64,000 nt of DNA, taken from Streptomyces californicus. GTDB taxonomy: Bacteria > Actinomycetota > Actinomycetes > Streptomycetales > Streptomycetaceae. Under the pieces are notes generated by a model. The model had not been told where the DNA came from and searched no databases. It saw only the letters and a list, made by a program, of their open reading frames with translations. Positions 1-9,585 of the stretch are shown here, piece by piece. Position numbers and translations under genes: made by a program. The stretch's first letter is position 1. Every line of letters starts with the position of its first letter. The stretch lies in contig NZ_JNZZ01000025.1 of the NCBI RefSeq assembly GCF_000717645.1, positions 21,959 through 85,958 of the forward strand, given 5' to 3'.

Positions 1-1598
1 GGCTGACGACCGACGCGTCGCACCGCGGGCGGCTCACCATCCCCCTCGGCATCATCGACCGCCCCTTCGACCAGCTCCGCGACCTGCTGACCGTCGATCT
101 CTCGGGCGCGGGCGGGCACATCGCGATCGCGGGCGGCCCGCAGAGCGGCAAGAGCACGATGGTGCGGACGATCATCACCGCGCTGGCGCTCACCCACACC
201 CCGCGCGAGGTCCAGTTCTACTGCCTCGACTTCGGCGGCGGCACGCTCGCCGGGCTGGCCGGACTGCCGCACGTCAGCGGCGTCGCGGCACGTCTGGACG
301 CCGAGCGGGTGGGCCGTACGATCGCCGAGGTCACGACGCTGCTGGCGGAGCGCGAGCGGTTCTTCCTGGACAACGGGATCGACTCGATGGCGACGTTCCG
401 CCGCCGGCTGGCCGCCGGGGAGTTCCCCGAGCACCGCCACGGCGACGTGTTCCTGGTGATCGACGGCTGGTCGACGGTGCGCCAGGACTTTGACCGGCAC
501 ATCCAGACGTTCGGGGCGATCGCCGCGCGCGGTCTGAACTACGGCATCCACCTGATCGTCACCACCGCGCGCTGGGTGGAGGTGACCTCCGCGATCCGCG
601 ACCAGGCCGCGACCCACCTGGAGCTGCGGATGGGTGACCCGATGGACTCCGAGATCGACAACCGGCGCGCCGCGACCGTGCCCCGGCTGCCGGGACGCGG
701 CCTGACCCGGGACGCCAAGCTGCACTACCTCACGGCGCTGCCGCGCATCGACGGCGTCGAGTCCGCCGACGACCTCTCCGACGGGGTGGCCGGCCTGGTG
801 GCGGCGGTCCGCGAGAGCTGGCAGGGGCCGCCCGCGCCGCAGGTGCGGATGCTGCCGACCCGGCTCAAGCTGTCGGAACTCCCGGCTCCGAAGGGCGATT
901 TCAAGATGCCCATCGGCCTGGAGGAGGAGCGCCTGTCGACGGTCTGGCACGACTTCTCCGAGACCCCCCACATGATCGTGGTCGGGGACACGGAGAGCGG
1001 CAAGACCAACATGCTGCGGATGACGGCCAAGGCCATCATGGACCGGTACACCCCGGCCGAGGCGCGGATCATGGTCGTGGACTACCGCCGCGCCCTGGTG
1101 GAGGCCATCCCGGACGCGTACCGGCTGGGCCACGCGGTGTCGATGGACGCCCTCAAGGAGCTGATCGGCGGCGCCGCGCGGGCGGTCACGGCGCGCGTAC
1201 CGGGACCGGAGATCACCCCGGCCCGGATGCGCACGTGCGACTGGTGGGACGGGCCGCGGCTGTTCATCCTCGTGGACGACTACGACATGCTCGGCACCAG
1301 TGCGATGAACGCGCCGTTCGACCCGCTGCTGAACCACCTCGCGCTCGGCTACGAGGTGGGGCTGCACCTGGTCGTCGCCCGCTCGGCCGCCGGTGCGGGC
1401 CGGGGCCTGGGCGAGCCCATGCTGCGGCGCATGCAGGAGGTCAACACCCCGACGCTGCTGCTGTCGTGCCCGCCGTCGGAGGGCTTCATCCTGGGCAGCG
1501 TCAAGGGGCGCAACCTGCCGCCGGGCCGGGGCACGCGGGTGACGCGCCGCAAGCAGATCCAGGTGCAGACGGCGGTGCTGGAGGACGAGGAGTCCTGA
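1..1598 (+). CDS. eccC: Type VII secretion FtsK/SpoIIIE ATPase EccC, C-terminal part (5' truncated by window)
   Basis: EccC is the membrane-anchored motor of type VII (ESX/WXG100) secretion. Its cytoplasmic part has three FtsK-like ATPase domains that recognise and push WXG100 substrates. The reading frame is open from base 3, so only the last 531 residues are present and the transmembrane part and first ATPase lie upstream of the window. Two P-loops are visible: GGPQSGKS at fragment residues 44-51 and GDTESGKT at 328-335. Walker B-like strands follow (DVFLVIDGW and LFILVDDYD). These are ATPase domains 2 and 3. A methionine at 159 falls just after the first P-loop and is internal, not the start. 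The mycosin and the CbbX-like gene that follow support the ESX assignment. The gene ends at TGA and is followed by a repeat-rich convergent gap. Confidence 0.93.
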   Translation, partial: LTTDASHRGRLTIPLGIIDRPFDQLRDLLTVDLSGAGGHIAIAGGPQSGKSTMVRTIITALALTHTPREVQFYCLDFGGGTLAGLAGLPHVSGVAARLDAERVGRTIAEVTTLLAERERFFLDNGIDSMATFRRRLAAGEFPEHRHGDVFLVIDGWSTVRQDFDRHIQTFGAIAARGLNYGIHLIVTTARWVEVTSAIRDQAATHLELRMGDPMDSEIDNRRAATVPRLPGRGLTRDAKLHYLTALPRIDGVESADDLSDGVAGLVAAVRESWQGPPAPQVRMLPTRLKLSELPAPKGDFKMPIGLEEERLSTVWHDFSETPHMIVVGDTESGKTNMLRMTAKAIMDRYTPAEARIMVVDYRRALVEAIPDAYRLGHAVSMDALKELIGGAARAVTARVPGPEITPARMRTCDWWDGPRLFILVDDYDMLGTSAMNAPFDPLLNHLALGYEVGLHLVVARSAAGAGRGLGEPMLRRMQEVNTPTLLLSCPPSEGFILGSVKGRNLPPGRGTRVTRRKQIQVQTAVLEDEES

Positions 1599-1604
1599 AC
1601 CGCA

Positions 1605-1830
1605 GGCCGGGCCCCGGCCTACCCGGTCCCAGGACGGGGCGGGAAGGCCGGGGCCCGGTCGTACCCGGTCCTGGGCGGGCCGAGGAGACCGGGGCCGGGT
1701 CGTACCCGGTCCCGGACGGCCGGGGAGGCGGTGCAGGCCGAAGCCCAGTCGCACTCGGCGGTCCCAGAATGGACGGTGGAGACCGGAGCAACCGGGCCCG
1801 GCCGTACCCGGCCCGGGGCAGGCCCCCGAG
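1605..1830. repeat. Degenerate ~41-42 bp tandem repeat in convergent gap
   Basis: The gap between the converging eccC and mycosin genes (1599-1901) holds no plausible gene. It contains the phrase TACCCGGTCC at 1620, 1662 and 1703, each inside a GGGGCCCGGTCG-type context, giving a 41-42 bp period, with decayed copies near 1752 and 1805. The copies can fold because they are rich in GGCC/CCGG, so the region may act as a terminator for both genes, but no clean hairpin with a T-tract is visible. Confidence 0.6.
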
Positions 1831-1901
1831 GGGCGCCCGTGGCCCGGCCCTCCGCCGCACCCAGGGTCGTCCGGACCGGTCCGGGGTGGGGGCCCGCGCT
1901 C

Positions 1902-3098
1902 TCAGCTCCCCGCGGGACGCCAGTCGCGGGCCCGCCCGCGCGGGATCACCACCGCGCCCGCCGCGACGAGCAGCACCACCCCGCCGCCCACGCCCGCCGC
2001 GATCAGCGCGCGGGTACGGGGCTCCTCGGCGGGCGGCGGCGGGACCTCGGCCCGCTCGGTCCGGGGCACGGTCCCCTTCTCGTCCGTCAGGACGGCCGTC
2101 AGCGCCGCGTACGGGTCCAGGCGCGGCGGGCTCGCCGGGTACGCCGCCTCGGTCAGCCGGCGCGCCGTGTCGGCCGCCGACAGCTTCGGATGGCGCGCCC
2201 GTACCTGGGCCGCCGCCCCCGCGACGTGCGCGGCGGCGAACGAGGCCCCGTAACCGATGAAGTGGCCCGATCCCTCGGGGCCGATGCTCACCACCGCGTC
2301 GCCGGGCGCGGCCAGGTCCGCCCCGCCCACCACGGGCGCGTTGACGGGGCGCTGCCCGTCGGGGCCGTAGTCCGTCACGCCGATCGCCCCCGGGGCGGCG
2401 GCGGGCCAGTACCAGGCGGCCGGCTTCGCGTCCCTGGGCAGCGCGTCCGGCGCGAGCGGGGCCACGACCAGCGCGTCCTTCCCGCCCGCGTAGGCGACGG
2501 CCTTGGTCAGCTCCGCCCTGCCGTCGGCGAGGGCCGCCGCGACGTAGATGACGGAGGCGCCCTCGTCGGCCGCCGTACGGATCCCGGCGGCCACCTGGGC
2601 GACCGTGGACCCGCCGCGCTCGTCCGCGCCCCGTACGGCCAGGATGCGGGCTTCGGGGGCCAGTCCGGCCGGTCCGCCGGCGCCGCCCGGGGTCGCCGCG
2701 ATCAGGCCGGCCGCGAACGTGCCGTGCCCGACGCAGTCCTCGCCCGCGTCCCCGATCGCGGTCACCCGGCCGGAGAGCGCCGGGGCCGACTCGCCGACCC
2801 CCGTGTCCACGACGGCGACGGTCTGCCCGGCGCCCTGGGAGAGCGGGCGCGCGCGGGCCGCGCCGAGCGCGCCCAGGGTCCAGGGCTCGGACCGGGCCTT
2901 CACCTCCGACGCCTCGACGCAGGTGTCGTCCTCCGCCAGGACGGAACGTACGACGGGGAGTCCCACGGAATCGGCCGCGGCGGGCGCGGCGCCCGCCGCG
3001 ACCAGCGCGGTCGGGAGCACGGTGAGCGACAGGGCCGCGGCGGCGGCCGTGGCCCGTGGGCGGCGGGAGCGAACTCGGGCAGGGGGCATGGCGCGCAT
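1902..3098 (-). CDS. mycP: Mycosin-like S8 serine protease of the type VII locus
   Basis: Membrane-tethered subtilisin-like protease of ESX loci, 398 residues from the ATG at 3098 (ATG 3089 is an alternative; neither has a strong ribosome site). An N-terminal signal peptide runs to about residue 42 (Arg-rich start, Ala-rich core, ending PAAADS). The catalytic triad is recognisable: Asp98 in VAVVDTGV, His125 in [11 protein letters not shown], Ser286 in [14 protein letters not shown] Pro/Glu-rich linker and one transmembrane segment near the C terminus ([20 protein letters not shown]) end in a short basic tail, the usual mycosin plan. Oddity: where subtilases carry the oxyanion-hole Asn (AAAGN), this protein reads VVAPLAPD, so the Asn seems missing. 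The gene converges on eccC and is divergent from the beta-helix/AAA+ gene, with 241 bp between their starts. Confidence 0.85.
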   Translation of the reverse strand: MRAMPPARVRSRRPRATAAAAALSLTVLPTALVAAGAAPAAADSVGLPVVRSVLAEDDTCVEASEVKARSEPWTLGALGAARARPLSQGAGQTVAVVDTGVGESAPALSGRVTAIGDAGEDCVGHGTFAAGLIAATPGGAGGPAGLAPEARILAVRGADERGGSTVAQVAAGIRTAADEGASVIYVAAALADGRAELTKAVAYAGGKDALVVAPLAPDALPRDAKPAAWYWPAAAPGAIGVTDYGPDGQRPVNAPVVGGADLAAPGDAVVSIGPEGSGHFIGYGASFAAAHVAGAAAQVRARHPKLSAADTARRLTEAAYPASPPRLDPYAALTAVLTDEKGTVPRTERAEVPPPPAEEPRTRALIAAGVGGGVVLLVAAGAVVIPRGRARDWRPAGS

Positions 3099-3339
3099 GA
3101 TAGGCCGAACGGATGACGGTACGTCGGGCGGGACGCGGCGGCACCGCTCGCCGGATCGGGCTCGAACTCTCCTGTCCCACCTGGAACATCGCGGTGCCGG
3201 TCCCGTAGCCTTCCTCGCGTGCGCACAGCTGCGCGGACCCGACGCGTTCCGGTTTCCCTCCGGCCCGGCGGGAGACAGGCATCTCCTTCCGGCCCCGGCG
3301 GGAGAGGCGGGCAGCGGCACCAAAAGAGGAGGATCGGGC

Positions 3340-6300
3340 GTGTCACGGCAATTGCTCAGGGTCGGGTCGGACCAACCGGACAGCTTCCGGACGATCGGTG
3401 AAGCCCTGGACAAGGCGCGCACGGGTGCGGTGATCCGGGTGAGCCCAGGCCGCTACCCGGAGAACCTCACGGTGCGGACGCGGGTCACCATCGTCGCGGA
3501 CGGGGAGCCGGGCAGCGCCGAGATCTGCCCGCGCCGGGGCACCGCCGTTATCCTGGTCGCCGACGCGGTCATGCTCACCGACCTCACCCTGCGCGGCGGG
3601 AGCGAGGACCTGCCGGTGGTCGACGCGCCGCGCGGCCAGGTCGCGATGGACGGCTGCACGATCGTCGGCTCCGGCTGGACGGCCGTGCTGGCCCGCGAGT
3701 CGGGCTCGGTCGCCATGCGCGACTGCCAGGTCAGCAACCCCAAGGGCGCCGGGGTCGTGGACTCCGCCCCCACCGGCAGCGTCATAGCCGGCTGCCGCAT
3801 ATCGAACCTCGGCACCTCCGGCGTCGTCATCGGCGCGGAGGCCCGGACGACGGTGCGGGACTGCCGCATCCTCGACGCGCGCGCCAACGGCGTACTGACC
3901 TCGGACGAGGCCCAGGGCCTGGTGGAGGACTGCGACATCTCCGGCACGGACAAGCCGTCCATCGCCCTGGAGGGCCGCAGCGGCACCCGGGTCCTGCGCA
4001 CCACCGTGCACGACACCTCCGTCGGCGTCTACATCACCAGCTCCGCCCGCCCGTCCCTGGAGAACGTCTCCGTCAGCGACACCTCCGGCCCCGGCATCAT
4101 GCTGGCCGTGAGCGCCGACCCGGAGTTCCTGAACTGCCGGACCTCCCGCACCAAGGGCAGCGGCCTCGTGGTCAGCGAGCGCTCCCGGGGCACCTTCCAG
4201 CACTGCGAGTTCGACACCGCCGCCGCCCCGGCGGTCCGCGTGATCAACTCCAGCTCGCCCACCCTGATCGGCTGCGCGGTGCGCGACTGCGGGGACGCGA
4301 ACGGCGCCGTCCTGCTGGAGGAGGACTCGACCGCCGAGTTCGACGAACTGCTCGTCAGCGACGCCACCGGGGTCGCCGTCCGCATCCGCACCGGGGCCGA
4401 CCCGCTGCTGCGCCGCGTACGGATCACCTCGCCGGGTGGCAACGGTGTCGAGGTAGCCGAGGACGGGCGCGGCCGGCTGGAGCACTGCGAGATCGACCGC
4501 GCGGGCGGTTCGGCGGTACGGATCGCCTCGGGCGGCAACCCCGACATCCGCGACACGGTCATGAGAGCGGCCGAGGACACCACCGTCTCCGTCGGCACGG
4601 AGGGGCGGGGCACCGTACGGGACTGCGCGATCGAGTTCGCCTCGGCGGGCGGCATCACGGTGGACAACGGCGGCGAACTCTCCGTCCTGCGCGTCCACAT
4701 CACCGACTGCGGCGCCCACGGCGTCCTCCTCGCCAACGGCTCCCGCGCCACCCTCACCTCCTCGCAGGTCATCGGCAGCGTCGGCGACGGAATCCGGATC
4801 GACAGCGCGGAGCCCGTCACCGTCGCCGACTGCACCGTCCGCGACAACCGGGGGGCGGGGCTGCGGCAGACCCGGCTCAACGAGCGCCTCACGATCGAGG
4901 GCCTCAACAGCGCCGGCAACGCGGTCCCGGACGCCTGGGGCGACACCCTGCCGCCGGACGTCGCGGGCGGCGGCCCCGAAGCCGCCAAGAAGGGACCGGA
5001 GGGGCCCCTGGAGGAGCTGGAGTCCCTCGTCGGCCTCGCCGAGGTCAAGAGCCAGGTGCGCAACCTGGTCAATCTGAACCAGCTCAACCAGCGCCGCGCC
5101 CAGCTCGGCATGCCCGTCGCCCAGGTCAGCCGCCACCTGGTCTTCTCCGGCCCGCCCGGCACCGGCAAGACGACGGTGGCCCGGCTGTACGGCGGCATCC
5201 TGGCCGATCTCGGCGTCCTCAGGTCGGGGCACCTGGTGGAGGTCTCCCGCGCCGACCTGGTCGCGCAGGTCATCGGCGGTACGGCCATCAAGACCACCGA
5301 GGCGTTCAACGAGGCGCTGGGCGGGGTGCTGTTCATCGACGAGGCGTACACCCTGCTCTCCGACAGCAAGGGATCCGGCGCCGACTTCGGTCGCGAGGCG
5401 GTCGACACGCTGCTGAAGCTGATGGAGGACCACCGCGACGACGTCGCCGTGATCGCCGCCGGGTACACCGGCGAGATGGAGAGCTTCCTCTCCTCCAACC
5501 CGGGTCTGGCCTCCCGGTTCACCCGCACCATCGACTTCGCCAACTACTCGGTGGACGAGCTGGTGACCATCACCGAGAACATGTGCCTGGGCCACCGCTA
5601 CGAGCTGGCCCCGCAGACCCGCGAGGCCCTGGCCCGGCACTACGAGCGCATGCCGCGCGACGCCACGTTCGGCAACGGCCGCGCGGCCCGCAAGGTGTTC
5701 GAGGACATGGTGGACCGCCAGGCGTCCCGGTTCGCCTCGATGAAGAACCCCGCCGAGAGCGATCTGGCCCTCCTGCTGCCGGAGGACGTGGCGACCGACA
5801 CGGGCGCCCCGGCGGACGACGGCCCCGGCTCCGAGGAACTGCTCGCCCAGCTGCACTCCATGATCGGCCTCACGGCGGTCAAGAACGAGGTGACCGCGCT
5901 GGTCAACCTCCTCACCGCCACCAAGCAGCGCAAGGCCGCCGGGCTGCCCACCCCGAAGATCAGCAACCACCTGATCTTCTCCGGGCCCCCCGGCACGGGC
6001 AAGACCACCATCGCCCGCCTGTACGCGGACCTGCTGCGCTCCCTCGGGGTGCTGCCCAAGGGCCAGTTGGTCGAGGTGGCGCGCGCCGACCTGGTCGGCC
6101 GGTACGTCGGCCACACGGCGCAGTTGACCAAGGACGCCTTCGAACGCGCCCTGGGCGGCGTGCTGTTCGTCGACGAGGCGTACACGCTCACCCCGGAGGG
6201 CGCGACGTCCGACTTCGGCCGGGAGGCCGTCGACACGCTGCTGAAGCTGATGGAGGACCACCGCGACGAGGTCGTGGTCATCGCCGCCGGCTACACCCGC

Positions 6301-6651
6301 GAGATGCGCCGCTTCCTCGACTCCAACCCGGGCCTGGCCTCACGGTTCTCGCGCACGGTGGAGTTCGAGAGCTACTCCACGGACGACCTGCTGGAGATCC
6401 TCTCCCAGCAGGCCACCGGCTACGGCTACGACTGCGCCCCGGAGACGACGGCCGCCCTCTACGCGTACGTCGACTCCCTGCCGCGCGACCACTCCTTCGG
6501 CAACGCCCGGACGGCCCGCCAGATCCTGGAGGCGATGATGACGCGCCAGGCGGGCCGCCTCGGCGCGATGTCCGCCCCCAGCCTGGACGACCTGCGCCTG
6601 CTGCTCCCGGACGACCTGCCGCCGGAGGTGGCGGCGGCGGTGGGCCGGTAG
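3340..6651 (+). CDS. Right-handed beta-helix protein fused to two CbbX/EccA-type AAA+ ATPase domains
   Basis: The frame is open from further upstream, but GTG 3340 is chosen because AGAGGAGGA at 3325-3333 sits just before it and the recognisable domain begins there ([15 protein letters not shown]). That gives 1103 residues. Residues ~1-530 are a pectin-lyase-like parallel beta-helix: many 22-24 residue coils with repeated (V/I)RDC.I and G(V/I).V.. patterns. After a linker there are two AAA+ modules of the CbbX/EccA family. The first has Walker [10 protein letters not shown] at ~604 and Walker [12 protein letters not shown] at ~661; the second has GPPGTGKTT at ~882 and [11 protein letters not shown] at ~940. 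EccA-type ATPases serve ESX secretion in the cytosol, and the position beside eccC and mycosin suggests that role. No signal peptide or membrane segment is seen. Confidence 0.88.
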   Translation: MSRQLLRVGSDQPDSFRTIGEALDKARTGAVIRVSPGRYPENLTVRTRVTIVADGEPGSAEICPRRGTAVILVADAVMLTDLTLRGGSEDLPVVDAPRGQVAMDGCTIVGSGWTAVLARESGSVAMRDCQVSNPKGAGVVDSAPTGSVIAGCRISNLGTSGVVIGAEARTTVRDCRILDARANGVLTSDEAQGLVEDCDISGTDKPSIALEGRSGTRVLRTTVHDTSVGVYITSSARPSLENVSVSDTSGPGIMLAVSADPEFLNCRTSRTKGSGLVVSERSRGTFQHCEFDTAAAPAVRVINSSSPTLIGCAVRDCGDANGAVLLEEDSTAEFDELLVSDATGVAVRIRTGADPLLRRVRITSPGGNGVEVAEDGRGRLEHCEIDRAGGSAVRIASGGNPDIRDTVMRAAEDTTVSVGTEGRGTVRDCAIEFASAGGITVDNGGELSVLRVHITDCGAHGVLLANGSRATLTSSQVIGSVGDGIRIDSAEPVTVADCTVRDNRGAGLRQTRLNERLTIEGLNSAGNAVPDAWGDTLPPDVAGGGPEAAKKGPEGPLEELESLVGLAEVKSQVRNLVNLNQLNQRRAQLGMPVAQVSRHLVFSGPPGTGKTTVARLYGGILADLGVLRSGHLVEVSRADLVAQVIGGTAIKTTEAFNEALGGVLFIDEAYTLLSDSKGSGADFGREAVDTLLKLMEDHRDDVAVIAAGYTGEMESFLSSNPGLASRFTRTIDFANYSVDELVTITENMCLGHRYELAPQTREALARHYERMPRDATFGNGRAARKVFEDMVDRQASRFASMKNPAESDLALLLPEDVATDTGAPADDGPGSEELLAQLHSMIGLTAVKNEVTALVNLLTATKQRKAAGLPTPKISNHLIFSGPPGTGKTTIARLYADLLRSLGVLPKGQLVEVARADLVGRYVGHTAQLTKDAFERALGGVLFVDEAYTLTPEGATSDFGREAVDTLLKLMEDHRDEVVVIAAGYTREMRRFLDSNPGLASRFSRTVEFESYSTDDLLEILSQQATGYGYDCAPETTAALYAYVDSLPRDHSFGNARTARQILEAMMTRQAGRLGAMSAPSLDDLRLLLPDDLPPEVAAAVGR

Positions 6652-6665
6652 CCTGCCGCGGCCCA

Positions 6666-6725
6666 GGGCGGGGCGGCCCGCGAGGAAGAAGACGACCGGG
6701 CCCCGGCCGCAGGCCCGAGAATCGG
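6666..6725. repeat. Copy 1 of a ~58 bp dispersed repeat (second copy at 9785-9842)
   Basis: This stretch after the AAA+ gene (GGGCGGGGCGGC, then GAAGAA, GACCGGGCCC, and ending CCCG-GAATC) matches a stretch in the gap at 9785-9842 at roughly three of four bases. The two copies bracket the array of small membrane-protein genes. It may be a shared intergenic element or a footprint of recombination. Confidence 0.4.
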
Positions 6726-6761
6726 GGTGACCATGTCGAGCTGGTCCGACACACTGGCTCG

Positions 6762-7544
6762 ATGCGGCGCGATGATGAGCAGCCTTTGTCCGGTGGCAAC
6801 GTCAGTGAGGGGGTCGTCCGCGTCGGGGACACCGTTCGCCGCCCGGCCGGACCATGGACTCCGGCTGTGCACGCCCTGCTCGCCCACCTGAACGATGTGG
6901 GATTCGGCGCGGCACCTCGTCCGCTCGGCATCGATGATCAGGGGCGTGAGGTCCTGACCTTCATGCCGGGAGAGGTGGTCTGGCCCGACCGGTTCTCTCT
7001 GGTCGATCCCGCTCGGCAACTCGCCCGCGTCGCACGGCTGATCCGGGACTTCCACGATGCCGCGCAGGACTTCACGCCGCCTTCCGATGCGCGATGGCAG
7101 ATCTCGATCCCCGCTGAGGGCGATGGCATCATCGCTCATAACGACCTGGCCCCCTGGAATCTCGTGGTCGCAGACGAGACCCGGTGGGCGTTCATCGACT
7201 GGGACGGTGCAGCTCCCGGCTCGCGCCTGTGGGATGTCGCCTACGCCATTCACGGGTTCATCCCGCTGTCCGCGCATCCGGACTGGCAGCGCTCGGACGC
7301 ACCGGGCCGGCTCCGGGTCTTCGCCGACGCCTACGGTCTCGATGAGTCCGAACGTCGTCGGTTGGTGCCCATGTTGGGGCGCCGTACGCGTTCCATGCAC
7401 GACTTCCTGCGAGACCGGGCAGCACAAGGTGTCCAGCCCTGGGAAAGGCTGTGGGCCGAAGGCCACGGTGACGCCTGGCGAAACGACGCCGAATACACCG
7501 AGCAACGCGAAGACCAGTGGGTGCGCGCTCTGCTCGCGGGGTGA
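6762..7544 (+). CDS. Aminoglycoside phosphotransferase (APH)-family protein
   Basis: 260-residue protein with the APH/choline-kinase fold. The Brenner motif HNDLAPWNLVV (His-x-Asp...Asn) is followed by the metal-binding strand FIDWDGAAPGSRLWDVAYA. Such enzymes transfer phosphate from ATP to a small-molecule hydroxyl; the substrate here cannot be told from sequence. The start ATG 6762 has only a weak ribosome site; the open frame continues upstream without a better start. Codon use is less GC-biased at third positions than in the AAA+ gene before it, which hints at recent acquisition. It marks the left edge of the accessory region. It may be a resistance-type or housekeeping small-molecule kinase. 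Confidence 0.8.
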   Translation: MRRDDEQPLSGGNVSEGVVRVGDTVRRPAGPWTPAVHALLAHLNDVGFGAAPRPLGIDDQGREVLTFMPGEVVWPDRFSLVDPARQLARVARLIRDFHDAAQDFTPPSDARWQISIPAEGDGIIAHNDLAPWNLVVADETRWAFIDWDGAAPGSRLWDVAYAIHGFIPLSAHPDWQRSDAPGRLRVFADAYGLDESERRRLVPMLGRRTRSMHDFLRDRAAQGVQPWERLWAEGHGDAWRNDAEYTEQREDQWVRALLAG

Positions 7545-7695
7545 GCCTGTTCGTCAGGGTCTGAGGTCGGCATCGGGCCTCGGCGCCAGGAACAAGCGCC
7601 GGGCGCCCCGCTACGCCGTCGGCAGAACCGTCAGACGCCAGAGACCCTCAAGTCCATCGGCAAGCCCGGAAGATCTTGGCAGGTGAAGGACAAGC

Positions 7696-8222
7696 TCATC
7701 CGGTGAAGAAGACCCCGATCCAGCCCGCCGCCAGCACCACTGACGCCGTGACGGGAATGATCCACCGGTGGGCGACCGGACGGTACGTACGACGGCCCTC
7801 GCCCCGCTTGCCCGCCCGCTTCGGAGCCGCGTTCGCCTGTCCCGCCGACCTCGCCCTCAGCGCGTCGGCCGCGGACAGCAGCCCGAAAGCGGGAAAGGCG
7901 GAGAGGGAGAGAGTGAGAACGGCATCGAACGAGACACCGAAGACGTAGTCGAGGAGCATTCCCGATACGATTCCGAAGGCCGCGAGGAAGGCCCAGTGAG
8001 CCACCGAGAGAGAGTATATGCCGTAAGCCTCTTCCGGGTCACACTTCCCCCGCTGGGCCTGGCGAATCCAAGCGGTCAAATCAGCTTGAAAGCTCGCCAA
8101 ATTCCTTCCCTTACGAGAATTCTTGAGAACGGATCGGTACAGAATCTGACCGAAGGCGATGGGCACCTCTCCGCCGCCCCGACGTATCGGTCGAACGCTT
8201 TCCTGGTGTCCTGGCTAGGCAT
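7696..8222 (-). pseudogene. Frameshifted copy of a two-domain membrane protein (paralogue of the gene at 9928-10455)
   Basis: The natural start is ATG 8222, preceded by GAGAGGAAGG. Translation from it reads MPSQDTRKAFDRYVGAAE, then leaves the family frame and stops at 8076. One base is missing near 8168-8173 relative to the intact paralogue, where GGGCATCGCCTCC corresponds to GGGCACCTCTCC. The rest of the family sequence stays open in another frame down to 7696, with a GTG at 8166 that could re-initiate a 156-residue product. Predicted features: about four hydrophobic segments (around HWAFLAAFGIVSGMLLDYV, FDAVLTLSLSAFPAFGLL and IIPVTASVVLAAGWIGVFF) and a cytoplasmic KRAGKRGEGRR stretch. The function is unknown. 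As the RHS-side paralogue is a candidate immunity protein, this looks like a decaying duplicate. Confidence 0.75.
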
Positions 8223-8287
8223 CGACCTGCCTTCCTCTCGCGGTTTCCGGTCACCCCGCAGGCAGGAGCGACCTCCTCGAAGAATCC

Positions 8288-8835
8288 TCAAGGAAGAAGC
8301 ATCCAGACGAAAGCCGACAACAGTGGGACGACGAGCGTGTCGAACCAGCCGTAGCGAAGCATTCTGGTCGCCGGAATCGCCGCATCCGCGTCCATGGAAT
8401 CGGGGGCCCGAAGCACTGCATGCCTGAGATCCCGCCGCGCCCTGTTCGCCCTCTTGCCGTCGAAGATGGAGCGCGTCATGGACCACGGCACCACCACCCC
8501 TATTCCATCCAGTTCGAATGCGCCGCCCCTGCCCTCCCTGCCGAGCAGGCGCACTTTATCCAGCCCTGCACGGTGCACGAAGAAGGGATCGCACACTTTC
8601 ACTTCGACATCATCCCATTCTACCGACGGCGTGATGCCGATTCGAATGAGAACCCAAATGGCCCCGCATGGCAGGGACAGGGCGAGGGATGCCTCCCAGG
8701 CGTCCCTCGGCGCACCGGAATCGAAGAAGAGGAAATAGATGGCGACAGCCGCCATGACCGCCACCAGGACGATGGAAGCTGGGCGGCCGCCCCGAGAGCC
8801 GCCACGAGGAAGAGCACGCTGTTTCGATAACGCAT
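8288..8835 (-). pseudogene. Membrane-anchored protein of unknown function, apparently frameshifted near its N terminus
   Basis: ATG 8835 has a good ribosome site (GAAAGG) and encodes a hydrophobic start, MRYRNSVLFLVAALGAAA. That frame then runs into Trp/Arg/Ser-rich sequence. The plausible continuation lies in another frame: ASIVLVAVMAAVAIYFLFFD, then a soluble part with a PH-like look (PSVEWDDVEVKVCDPFFVHR) and a C-terminal hydrophobic end (FDTLVVPLLSAFVWMLLP), ending at 8288. Joining the frames near 8780 would give two transmembrane helices followed by the soluble domain, the usual design of small membrane proteins with a PH-like domain. Without the join, starts at GTG 8773 or ATG 8764 would be needed, and these have no ribosome site. 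It stands 65 bp before the frameshifted paralogue copy. Either a real lesion or a base error. Confidence 0.6.
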
Positions 8836-8893
8836 GTCTGCCTTTCTACGTCGTTGGGAGAGGAGGGAGATTCGAAGACAGCCACCATCCACA

Positions 8894-8960
8894 GGGACGT
8901 CAGTTTGCAGTCATCACGCCCTCCTTGCTCGATCAGGCGCTTGCCGGAACAACTGCCGGA
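8894..8960 (-). pseudogene. Remnant of the start region of a small membrane-protein gene
   Basis: Bases 8894-8960 match 9564-9631, which is the ribosome site and first codons of the intact 65-residue gene starting at 9585. The shared parts include GGGACGTCAGTTTG, the SD-side CCTCCTTGCTC and the distal AACTGCCGGA. In the remnant, ATG 8914 is followed by ACT GCA AAC TGA: a one-base loss just after the start brings a stop codon into frame. The rest of the coding sequence is gone. This is direct evidence of duplication and decay in the array. Bases 8961-9056 hold nothing recognisable and are notably AT-richer. Confidence 0.7.
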
Positions 8961-9056
8961 ATATCACCATGCCGGATGACTTGATCATTACCTTCGAAGC
9001 CCGACTCTCCGCAACACTCCAGAAACTCAGCCGACCCGAGTTATTTCACGTTTGAT

Positions 9057-9239
9057 TCACTTCCGTAGTCGGCTCGCCGTCATCAACGCACCGAACAGCG
9101 CCACGCCGAAAACGACTGCCCCCTTGTGCGAGGAATATTCAGAAATCACACCGGTGGAAATCAGAGCGAAGAGCAGGGTCACCCCGACACCGCACCAGAC
9201 AAGTGTCCACAGTGACAGCTTTAGGTAGAAATGAAGCAT
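9057..9239 (-). CDS. Small two-helix membrane protein, unknown function
   Basis: 60 residues from ATG 9239, which has GAGGTG six bases upstream; an in-frame GTG at 9248 overlaps that ribosome site and is less likely. Two hydrophobic segments are visible (LSLWTLVWCGVGVTLLFALI and GAVVFGVALFGALMTA) joined by a short polar loop containing Ser-Glu-Tyr-Ser-Ser-His-Lys. It ends with basic residues (SRLRK). Not recognised as a known family. It belongs to the minus-strand array downstream of the RHS gene and could be an immunity or accessory gene. Confidence 0.6.
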   Translation of the reverse strand: MLHFYLKLSLWTLVWCGVGVTLLFALISTGVISEYSSHKGAVVFGVALFGALMTASRLRK

Positions 9240-9387
9240 GCACTGCACCTCGCATCCGTGGAGTGCACAGCGAGTGCGTCACTCACGTTGATTTCGCAGC
9301 TCATTTGCCGCCTCTGATCAGGTCGAGGCTAGGTAGGGAATGGCCAAGCAGCCGACCGCCGAGGGCGGCTCGGCGTGTTCACTGGCC

Positions 9388-9585
9388 TTACCTCGACTCT
9401 CCTGGCGCCCGCCGCCTTCTCCGGCCATCTCGGATTTCCCTGGCAGCGCCCACCGAGATGGCCAGCGCCAGGACGATCTCAAGTGCGCCCCAGACCGGCC
9501 GCCATCCGGTCTGCTGAAATCGGTCCACCCCACTGACAATCATGAACGGGACGAAAAAGAGAAGGGACGTCAGTTTGTACCTCAT
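9388..9585 (-). CDS. Small membrane protein, unknown function
   Basis: 65 residues from ATG 9585 with a strong ribosome site (AAGGAAGG). The N-terminal segment KLTSLLFFVPFMIVSGVD and a second segment WGALEIVLALAISVGAA are hydrophobic, and the tail is very basic (RRRRRAPGESR). Its start region is duplicated as a dead remnant at 8894-8960. Function unknown; context suggests a member of the immunity-like array on the 3' side of the RHS gene. Confidence 0.65.
   Translation of the reverse strand: MRYKLTSLLFFVPFMIVSGVDRFQQTGWRPVWGALEIVLALAISVGAAREIRDGRRRRRAPGESR

Noticed and set aside
1605..1830. CRISPR array
   Set aside because: Repeats are degenerate, without unique spacers of equal size, and no cas genes are present; the same holds for 53190-53375 and 37426-37527.
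3343..6261. Long open frames opposite the beta-helix/AAA+ gene and similar antisense frames over fabD-fabF (29119-32304) and the Mbl/kinase region (41431-44733)
   Set aside because: Shadow frames caused by very high GC3; composition unlike proteins and no starts with ribosome sites.
6762..7544. Immunity gene in the RHS array
   Set aside because: It lies on the other strand, is a clear APH-family kinase, and has no close relation to the membrane genes.
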